Part shown: one piece after another, positions 57,503-63,236 of the stretch
Layout of the letters: each line of letters opens with the position of its first letter
How positions within the stretch are numbered: the first letter of the stretch is position 1
Assembly: GCA_964494655.1 (NCBI GenBank)
Contig: CAZBRM010000001.1
Span: forward strand, 1 to 63,236
Reading direction: 5' to 3'
DNA from: JAHJQT01 sp964494655
GTDB lineage: Bacteria > Patescibacteriota > Minisyncoccia > Portnoybacterales > UBA2143
Length of the DNA stretch: 63,236 bases
Translations under genes and position numbers: made by a program
The notes under the pieces: model-generated
What the model was told of the DNA's origin: nothing
Database searches by the model: none
What the model saw: only the letters and a program-made list of their open reading frames with translations

Positions 57503-59458
57503 ATGTCGAAGGCGGATACACAAACTAAAGAGGAATTAGAAAAAATTGAGCAAGAATCAGTTGGACAAAAACTGCCTGAGCAAGGGCAGGTTTTTAGTAT
57601 TAGCAAGAAATATTCTAAGCTTAATAATTTGCCTGACCCGACTAATCCACCAATTGGCTACGAGCCAAATAAAGGATATGACAATGTATTCCCTTTTGTT
57701 AAATTGCCATTTTTACATCCAGCTGATGAAGAAGATAATATAAGTTTTGGTTTCGGAGATGCTGGATACTTAGATGAGAAAAATAAAAAACATCCGCTTA
57801 ACGCAGTTTATTTTGGCGATAATCTGCAGATACTTCGCAGTTTGCCGAGTAATTTAATTGATTTGATTTATATTGATCCGCCTTTCTTTTCTGGCCGTGT
57901 TTATAATCAAGTTTGGGGAGATAATAATGAAGTAAGGACATTTAATGATATTTGGGATGGAGGAATGCCAACTTATTTAATTTGGCTCAATGCTCGGTTG
58001 TGGGAAATGAAAAGAATTTTAAAAAATACTGGTTCAATTTATGTTCATCTTGATTGGCACGCGAGTCATTATGTTAAAACTGAAATGGATAAAATTTTTG
58101 GATATAATAATTTTGTGAACGAAATTATATGGAAATATTCAACTTTTCATGGAGGCCAAAGTGCTTTTAGGAGAGACCATCAATGTTTATTATTATATAC
58201 GAAATCAAAAAAATATATTTATAATTTTGAAAAAGTTTTAGACCCATATGCTGAAGGAACTATAAAAAGGTTTGATAAAGAAGATGAGCAAGGGAAATAT
58301 AAAATTGTTAAAGGGAATAAGTTTTATATGAAAGGAGGAAACTATCCTTCTGATGTTTGGGAAATAAAACAGCCACAAATTAATTCAAAGGAATATCTTG
58401 GATATCCGACTCAAAAACCAGAAGCGTTGCTTGAAAGAATTATTAAAGCGTCTTCAAATGAGGGTGATGTAGTGGCAGATTTTTTTATGGGCGGGGGAGG
58501 AACATTAGCAGTAGCACAGAAATTAAAGCGTAGATTTATCGGTAGTGATATTTCTCGCGTGGCCACTTCAGTAACCTTGGATAGGTTAGTTAGAGATGGA
58601 GAAGAAATGACAGGGCAAAAAGCGTCAATTAATAAATCAAAAGAAGGAAGGCAAGGAATGTTAATTGAAAAAGTAAAAGTTCCAGATATTAAAGTTTATT
58701 ATCATGGAGTTTACCCTGTAGAAAAATTTGAAAAGTTACCTCAAGAAGATTTTGAGAATTTTATATTAACCAGTTTTGGCGCCAGTAAGAATACAGCCGA
58801 TGATAGTGTAACTGGATTCAAAAATCAATTTAACCCAATTTTAGTCGGACCTGTTTCAAAAAAAGATGAATTATCTACAGAGCAAGTTAAAAATTTTGTT
58901 CAATCAATAATTAAAAACCATATTCAGCAAAACCAAAGATATGTTTTAACTATTTTAGCTTGGCGATTTCAGCCAGAAGTGAAGAAATATACTAAACAAT
59001 TACAGAAATCATTTTTCAAAAAATTAAAAGATAAAAGCGTTGTCTTAGAAATAGAATTAGTGCCGATTAGAAACCATAAATTTAGAGAAAGAATTACTTC
59101 TACTTCCTTAACAGATGAAGATAAAGAAAAATTATTGCAGTTTGTTGAGTCGCCAATAATTACTGATATTATTTGTAAAAAGAAAAAAGGTTTGACATAT
59201 AAGTTTGAGGCTATTGCTAAGAGTATTAATGTTGATGGATATTTAATAAATTGTCAGTGGGATTTTAATTTTGCTGATAATAATTTTTCTGAACCAGGAT
59301 ATTCATTGAATCGGGAAAAAAGAAAAGGCGGCGGTTTTGAAGCAATTTTAACGGCTGAAAAAACTTTTGAAAAAAAAGGAACTTATAAAATTGCTTGCAA
59401 GGTTCAGGATAGTTTTGGGGGAGAAATTACTAAGGTTATAGAAGTTAAGATAAAATAA
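57503..59458 (+). CDS. Type III-like (Mod) DNA adenine methyltransferase with C-terminal PKD-like domain
   Basis: 651 residues. The catalytic motif IDPPF (D125-F128) precedes the SAM motif DFFMGGGGTLAVAQKLKRRFIGSDI (about 326-350), the beta-class order of Mod subunits. LNAVYFGDNLQILRSLPSNLIDLIY, WLNARLWEMKRILKNTGSIYVHLD and YPTQKPEALLERIIKASS are also family stretches. Residues about 395-550 would be target-recognition. The last 100 residues (NCQWDFNFADNN...KTFEKKGTYKIACKVQDSFGG) read like a PKD/Ig-like beta-sandwich, unusual on a methylase. It starts the operon with Res and the nuclease. Confidence 0.9.
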   Translation: MSKADTQTKEELEKIEQESVGQKLPEQGQVFSISKKYSKLNNLPDPTNPPIGYEPNKGYDNVFPFVKLPFLHPADEEDNISFGFGDAGYLDEKNKKHPLNAVYFGDNLQILRSLPSNLIDLIYIDPPFFSGRVYNQVWGDNNEVRTFNDIWDGGMPTYLIWLNARLWEMKRILKNTGSIYVHLDWHASHYVKTEMDKIFGYNNFVNEIIWKYSTFHGGQSAFRRDHQCLLLYTKSKKYIYNFEKVLDPYAEGTIKRFDKEDEQGKYKIVKGNKFYMKGGNYPSDVWEIKQPQINSKEYLGYPTQKPEALLERIIKASSNEGDVVADFFMGGGGTLAVAQKLKRRFIGSDISRVATSVTLDRLVRDGEEMTGQKASINKSKEGRQGMLIEKVKVPDIKVYYHGVYPVEKFEKLPQEDFENFILTSFGASKNTADDSVTGFKNQFNPILVGPVSKKDELSTEQVKNFVQSIIKNHIQQNQRYVLTILAWRFQPEVKKYTKQLQKSFFKKLKDKSVVLEIELVPIRNHKFRERITSTSLTDEDKEKLLQFVESPIITDIICKKKKGLTYKFEAIAKSINVDGYLINCQWDFNFADNNFSEPGYSLNREKRKGGGFEAILTAEKTFEKKGTYKIACKVQDSFGGEITKVIEVKIK

Positions 59459-59469
59459 CTTATTTAATT

Positions 59470-61563
59470 ATGCGGGATTCATTTAAAGAACATTTAGTAA
59501 ATTTTAAAGAATGGTGCGAAGGCGGGTATGACATATCCGCTATTGATGATAAAGATAAAAGAGAAAAAATTAAACATTTTTTAGAATATTTAGATTCTGA
59601 TAGTTTTAAGAACGCTTCAAAATTTGATTTATATCCATTTCAAAGAGAATCAATCAAAAGAACTGTTTATAGTTTTGAAGTTTTAGATAAAAAAGATTTA
59701 CTTCTTAATATTGTTACTGGTGGTGGCAAAACAGTTATAATTGCTGGTATTATTGCATATTTAAGAATAGTTCATGATTTTAATAAGTTTTTGGTCTTAG
59801 TTCCAAATACGATTGTTCGGCAAAGATTGGTTGATGCTTTTAAACCCGGATCAGAACAGTTTGTATTTGATGAATTTAAATTTTTCTTTAATCAACACGA
59901 TTATCTAAAAAATGGATTTAGTTTGCATGTAATGGAACAAGGCAAAGATTCGTCTGGTATTAGATCGGCGAATATAATTTTAGGTAATATCCATCAAATT
60001 TATGAAGGCAAGACAAATTTGAAAGTTTTAATGGATGACGCTAATGTTGATAAAGTCGCGATTTTTAATGATGAAGCTCATAATACTAAAGCTAAACAAT
60101 ATAATTTGCTTTTACTTAAGTTAAAACCTAAGAGATTTATTAGAATAGATACAACTGCTACTCCTGAACGATTAGATGGCCTACATCCTGATAGCGACAT
60201 GATTTTAGAATATGATATTAAACAAGCGATGAGAGACAAGATTGTAAAAAGAATTGTAGTTTTTAAGCCGGATGTTGATGTAGTTAAATTAAGATGGAAA
60301 GACGAAGAAGGCAAGACCTATTCAGTAGATGAAGTCCCTTGGGAGCAGATAGAAAAAGGGTGGGTTCAAAGAAATTTTGACGGTAAAAAAGTTAAAATAC
60401 CAGCCGTAAAATACGTTGCTGATCAAAAACCAGCTACACAATTATTAAGCGTTGCCCTACAGTGCTTAGAACATCAAAAAAATGGCGTGCCTCTAGATGT
60501 TGATGGTAAGCCAAAATACAAACCCTTGTTGTTTGTTGTAACTTTTAGCATTAATGACGCTAAACAAATAGCTAAAATATTAAGAGGCACTTTTAAAAAG
60601 GAAGTTTTAATAGTTCATAATGAAGCGCCAGAAGCGAATAAAGATGAAGCAATGGAATTAAATAAAGATATGAAGAATGTAAAGTACGACGCAATTGTTT
60701 CTGTTATGATGTTACGAGAAGGATGGGATGTCAAAAATATTTCAGTTATCTGTCTTTTCAGAAAATTCTGTTATAAGAAAATCGGTAATAGAATTATGTC
60801 TGTTTATGGTCCTCAAGTTATAGGCAGAGGATTAAGGCGGATTATTATAAGTAAAGACCGTTGGGAGAGTTTATATGTTGTTGATCATCCTATATTAAAA
60901 CATGATTGGCTTTGGGATCAGCTTGATGCTGAAAAATATGATGGTAGTTTAAATCCAGGCGATATTATTGATGAAAAGAAAATTCCAGAAGAACCACAGA
61001 TAATTGAGACCCATAAAGAAGAAAAAATAGAAGATATTAAAAAAGAGATGGAAGAGAAGATTGATTGGGAAAAAATTTCAGAAGAAGTGCCTGATTTTGT
61101 AGAAAGTAAAAAAGTAATTACTGAATGGCAAGAATATTTAGATAATTATGAGTATCTGCTCGAAGGAGTTAGTATTGAAGAGAAAATAAATCAAATTAAA
61201 TCAAGAAATTTAGATTCTGGTTTTAATACTTTAGAAAAAGCTGAAGATATACCGGATATCGATATTTCCGATGTTGACGTAAATATTCATCACTCTGTTG
61301 AGGAATTACAAAAAATGATACTTAAAGAAATGAGTAATACCGCTAAGGATTCTTTAATTGAATTTGACGGGAATCCCGACTCAAGACAAACAGTTATTTA
61401 TGATGTTATAGATGACCACATTAAAAAAAGATTTTTAGGTGGTAGCGAAGTTGGCAAGTGTAATAATAAAAATTTATTAGAACTTTTATGGGATACTTGG
61501 TCTCAGATTAGAGAGAATTTTCTAAAGCCAGAATTAATTGAAGGCATTTTAACTAACAAATAA
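59470..61563 (+). CDS. Type III-like restriction helicase/translocase (Res) subunit
   Basis: 697 residues of superfamily 2 helicase. YPFQRESIKRTVYSF is the Q-like region, IVTGGGKTVIIAGII Walker A (G84-T88), IFNDEAH Walker B (DEAH 201-204), TTATPERL motif III (about 228-235), and VSVMMLREGWDVKNISVICLFRKF with QVIGRGLRRI covers motifs V-VI. The last 180 residues are acidic and helical, and the PD-ExK nuclease that type III Res proteins usually carry there is absent; it is encoded by the next gene. It lies 11 nt after mod. Confidence 0.9.
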   Translation: MRDSFKEHLVNFKEWCEGGYDISAIDDKDKREKIKHFLEYLDSDSFKNASKFDLYPFQRESIKRTVYSFEVLDKKDLLLNIVTGGGKTVIIAGIIAYLRIVHDFNKFLVLVPNTIVRQRLVDAFKPGSEQFVFDEFKFFFNQHDYLKNGFSLHVMEQGKDSSGIRSANIILGNIHQIYEGKTNLKVLMDDANVDKVAIFNDEAHNTKAKQYNLLLLKLKPKRFIRIDTTATPERLDGLHPDSDMILEYDIKQAMRDKIVKRIVVFKPDVDVVKLRWKDEEGKTYSVDEVPWEQIEKGWVQRNFDGKKVKIPAVKYVADQKPATQLLSVALQCLEHQKNGVPLDVDGKPKYKPLLFVVTFSINDAKQIAKILRGTFKKEVLIVHNEAPEANKDEAMELNKDMKNVKYDAIVSVMMLREGWDVKNISVICLFRKFCYKKIGNRIMSVYGPQVIGRGLRRIIISKDRWESLYVVDHPILKHDWLWDQLDAEKYDGSLNPGDIIDEKKIPEEPQIIETHKEEKIEDIKKEMEEKIDWEKISEEVPDFVESKKVITEWQEYLDNYEYLLEGVSIEEKINQIKSRNLDSGFNTLEKAEDIPDIDISDVDVNIHHSVEELQKMILKEMSNTAKDSLIEFDGNPDSRQTVIYDVIDDHIKKRFLGGSEVGKCNNKNLLELLWDTWSQIRENFLKPELIEGILTNK

Positions 61564-61564
61564 A

Positions 61565-61978
61565 ATGAAAAGCTTAAGAGGCAAATTGAAGAATTTAAAA
61601 AAATCTCCATTTAAAGAAGAGGTTTATGATTCTATATTAGAGCGTGATTATATGATTGAACTTGAACAAGATCCTGCAGTTAAATTATGGACAAAAAAAC
61701 ATAATATTAAGATTCCTTATAAATTTTTATTGTTTAGTAGAAATTATCTGCCAGATTTTTTAGTTGAGCATCATGATGGGAGTAAAGAAATTCATGAAGG
61801 CAAGGGTTTGCCTTTTTTATTTTGGGATTCGACGAAAGCAAAAAGGAAAGCGGCTGAAGATTGGTGTAAAGAAAAGAACTGGAAGTATAAAATTATAACC
61901 AAAGGGAAACAAGTTTTTTATAAAAGTAATTTTATTGAGAGTTCTAATATTAAAGATAGTAATAATTTTTCCGAATAA
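61565..61978 (+). CDS. Separate PD-(D/E)xK endonuclease (TnsA/Res-C-terminus-like)
   Basis: 137 residues. SILERDYMIELEQDPAVKLWTKKHNIKIPYKFLLFSRNYLPDFLVEHHDGSKEIHEGKG has the ordering of a TnsA- or Res-type nuclease: Glu27, then P-D64, then E78-x-K80, with a following helix (TKAKRKAAEDWCKEKNWKYKIITK). It begins 1 nt after the helicase stop codon. It supplies the DNA-cleavage activity missing from the preceding helicase, so the restriction subunit is split in two. The last 12 residues run into a 24-bp direct repeat. Confidence 0.78.
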   Translation: MKSLRGKLKNLKKSPFKEEVYDSILERDYMIELEQDPAVKLWTKKHNIKIPYKFLLFSRNYLPDFLVEHHDGSKEIHEGKGLPFLFWDSTKAKRKAAEDWCKEKNWKYKIITKGKQVFYKSNFIESSNIKDSNNFSE

Positions 61979-61997
61979 ATAAAAGATTTGGAGGGGA
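61974..61997 (+). repeat. 24-bp direct repeat, left copy
   Basis: AATAAATAAAAGATTTGGAGGGGA is repeated exactly at 63150-63173. This copy contains the ribosome binding site of the 62001 gene. Confidence 0.85.
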
Positions 61998-62000
61998 TTT

Positions 62001-62882
62001 ATGAATAAAAATTTAAATCAAGATTTATATTCGCGTTTTGGAATTAAATTAAATCTAAAAGAAGTTCAAAACGGTTTTTGTAATTATTTGAAAAATCTAT
62101 TATTTGACACTCTCAATCCTTTAATAAATACCGAAAATTATAAGGATAATGATAAACTTTTTAAAATACAGCAGAAAATTTTAAAAGAAGCTTGTCGTGA
62201 AATATTTTTAGATTACAACGACTATAATAATTCTGATTATGGCTTTAGTTGGTTTATTAAAAAAGAATTTTGCAACGGTGATTTTAAGGAAACTATATTA
62301 AGATTGCAAATTTTATTAGATATTATTTTTAAACACAAATTTGTCAGATATGAATTATATAGTTTAACCGAAGAAATAAATCTATATTTACAAGATTATC
62401 CTATTTTAGGATTTAAAATAAAGATTTACAAAACAAAGTCGCCTCAAATTTTAACTTCTATTTCTAAATTTTTTAATAAGGAGATAGATGATCTTTTAGG
62501 ATTATTAGAGACAAATAAATATAAAGATATTTTGATTAATTTTGAAAAAGGACTTAAGGAATTTTTACAAGCGAAAACAGGGACTCAATTAAAAAATGTT
62601 GTTAATAGTATGCTTTCTGCGTGTGACGAATTATCTAAGATTATATTTAATGATCAGAATAAAGGATTTAAGCATATTTTTAATCGAAGTAATAATCAAA
62701 ATAACTGGATAAAGTTTGGACTAAATGGGAAACAAAAAGAAATTTTTAAGAATCTAAAAGAATGGATGGATAGCATTAAGCATGGTTCAGTTAGAAAAAT
62801 TAACAGGAGTGATGTCGAGATGATTATTAGTTTAATCGCAAGTTTTATCAGGTTTAGTGTTAATTATCATGAATCAATTTAA
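62001..62882 (+). CDS. Unknown protein with Abi/HEPN-like C-terminus
   Basis: 293 residues, all-helical as judged from hydrophobicity. A large N-terminal part without recognised motifs is followed by KEFLQAKTGTQLKNVVNSMLSACDELSKIIF and KNLKEWMDSIKHGSVRKINRSDVEMIISLIASFIRFSVNY, which has the shape of the abortive-infection C-terminal helical domain often seen as (I/L)xHGxxR...A.F....R.....Y. The catalytic RxxxxH of active HEPN RNases is not clear. It is 22 nt after the nuclease with a GGAGGGG ribosome binding site, so it belongs to the restriction operon. Confidence 0.6.
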   Translation: MNKNLNQDLYSRFGIKLNLKEVQNGFCNYLKNLLFDTLNPLINTENYKDNDKLFKIQQKILKEACREIFLDYNDYNNSDYGFSWFIKKEFCNGDFKETILRLQILLDIIFKHKFVRYELYSLTEEINLYLQDYPILGFKIKIYKTKSPQILTSISKFFNKEIDDLLGLLETNKYKDILINFEKGLKEFLQAKTGTQLKNVVNSMLSACDELSKIIFNDQNKGFKHIFNRSNNQNNWIKFGLNGKQKEIFKNLKEWMDSIKHGSVRKINRSDVEMIISLIASFIRFSVNYHESI

Positions 62883-62925
62883 TGAAAAAAATTTAGCGAA
62901 AGTTTAACAGCGGGGAAACAAAACC

Positions 62926-63154
62926 ATGACAAAAAATAAAAAAAACAACTAAAAAAGCAGTTCAGAAGAGAATAAAGAGAATGAGACCAAGAGGAATAAA
63001 ATCAATGAAGCAAGATGATTTTTTAGAAACTATGGGTAGATTAGATTTAATAGATGAAGAGATTAAGAAAGAAAAAGAATTATTTGAGATTAAGATAAAA
63101 TCTTTAAAATTAGAAAAGGAATATCTTAAGAACAGGTTTAGGGAGAGGAAATAA
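62926..63154 (+). pseudogene. Small coiled-coil gene split by a one-base frameshift in a poly-A run
   Basis: From ATG 62926 the frame stops after eight codons in the A-run at 62938-62945. Removing one A restores a reading frame MTKNKKTTKKAVQKRIKRM continuing without a break to TAA 63154, ending in a Lys/Glu-rich coiled coil (LDLIDEEIKKEKELFEIKIK...). The downstream part alone opens at ATG 62981 (57 aa). It could be a sequencing error, a true inactivation or programmed slippage. Function unknown. Confidence 0.55.
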
Positions 63155-63173
63155 ATAAAAGATTTGGAGGGGA
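63150..63173 (+). repeat. 24-bp direct repeat, right copy
   Basis: Identical to 61974-61997. Here the ribosome binding site is followed not by a gene but by repeat B, so the downstream gene may have been lost or lies beyond the scaffold. Confidence 0.85.
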
Positions 63174-63183
63174 AGAAGAGAGA

Positions 63184-63236
63184 TTAATCCAGAGGCGTCG
63201 TCCTTAAAATGACGCCCTTGTGCTCAAGGGACATCA
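63184..63236 (-). repeat. Dispersed repeat B at the scaffold end
   Basis: The complement matches 51398-51450 at 50 of 53 positions. The scaffold stops inside its hairpin, consistent with an assembly break at a multi-copy element. Confidence 0.85.

Noticed and set aside
1..63236. TGA recoded as glycine (code 25)
   Set aside because: Several complete genes end naturally at TGA, for example hydA right after its final His and the DsbA-like gene; no gene reads through TGA.
1..63236. CRISPR array
   Set aside because: No regularly spaced repeats of suitable length; the repeats seen are dispersed or single palindromes, and no cas genes occur.
1..63236. Insertion sequence or transposase gene
   Set aside because: No transposase or integrase motif was found in any frame; mobility of the palindromes is inferred only from their distribution.

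Overview
This window looks like one metagenome-assembled scaffold from a member of the Candidate Phyla Radiation (Patescibacteria, probably Parcubacteria-like). It is AT-rich and densely packed, with few paralogues and short spacers. The reasons for this placement are the gene set and the style of the genes. There is a split transketolase, a cupin-type phosphoglucose isomerase, a soluble group 3b-like NiFe hydrogenase, a coiled-coil lytic transglycosylase, RNase J, and many small lysine-rich proteins. TGA is used as an ordinary stop, so this is not a code-25 lineage. A run of 100 N at 37849-37948 is a scaffold gap, and both ends of the window fall inside dispersed repeats, as expected where an assembler breaks.

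Region by region. 0-5.3 kb: a TrmH-type methyltransferase and tgt, then a run of very small genes, a TrmB-like regulator and a membrane-associated Rossmann protein. 5.4-7.6 kb: a large membrane histidine kinase, whose 3' end reappears as truncated copies at 13.7 and 17.5 kb. 7.8-13.5 kb: an unusual set made of a TrpD-fold protein, a tryptophanyl/tyrosyl-tRNA-synthetase-like protein that keeps KMSKS, an SDR-type protein and a methyltransferase, next to the genuine trpS. 14.2-17.5 kb: cysS, a damaged graspetide-type ATP-grasp gene, a DUF6624 protein and a Nudix hydrolase that looks like an inserted cassette. 17.9-20.05 kb: a compact candidate RiPP operon of an unknown protein, a radical SAM/SPASM maturase and a 26-residue Cys-rich peptide, with its own promoter and terminator. 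20.2-25.3 kb: a peptidase, a methyltransferase, a 2-hydroxyacid dehydrogenase, rnhB, a P-loop kinase and a DsbA-like protein.

25.3-32.2 kb is a hydrogenase and redox region: four hydrogenase subunits, hypC, a DUF6390 protein, trxB and a glutaredoxin. 32.2-37.1 kb is central carbon metabolism (gap, rpiB, rpe, two transketolase halves, a PfkB kinase), with fba and a ferredoxin at 39.3-40.3 kb and a phosphoglucose isomerase at 45.7 kb. Together they suggest sugar fermentation through a pentose-phosphate shunt with reducing power vented as H2. 37.1-38.0 kb holds pseudopilins around the gap. 40.5-50.0 kb holds rplY, a lytic transglycosylase, a strongly structured unassigned RNA (42.6-43.04 kb), rnj, tRNA-Leu(CAG), an oligopeptide-type binding protein, secG and small genes. 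50.1-54.3 kb holds membrane proteins, a HAD hydrolase, exonuclease III and a secreted protein. 54.5-63.2 kb is a defence-like island: a ClpP-fold SDH proteinase, a TumA/TumE-like toxin-antitoxin pair, and a type III-like restriction-modification operon in which the nuclease is a separate small gene, followed by an unknown protein and a frameshifted coiled-coil gene.

Two initiation styles coexist. Many genes have a good -10 box only 6-8 nt before the start codon and no Shine-Dalgarno sequence, so they are predicted to be leaderless. A second set, mostly small proteins, trpS and the RiPP operon, has a strong AGGAGG. Several palindromic and dispersed repeats occur, two of them inserted in frame inside tgt and rnhB. 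All functions are inferred from reading the sequence; no database search was run.
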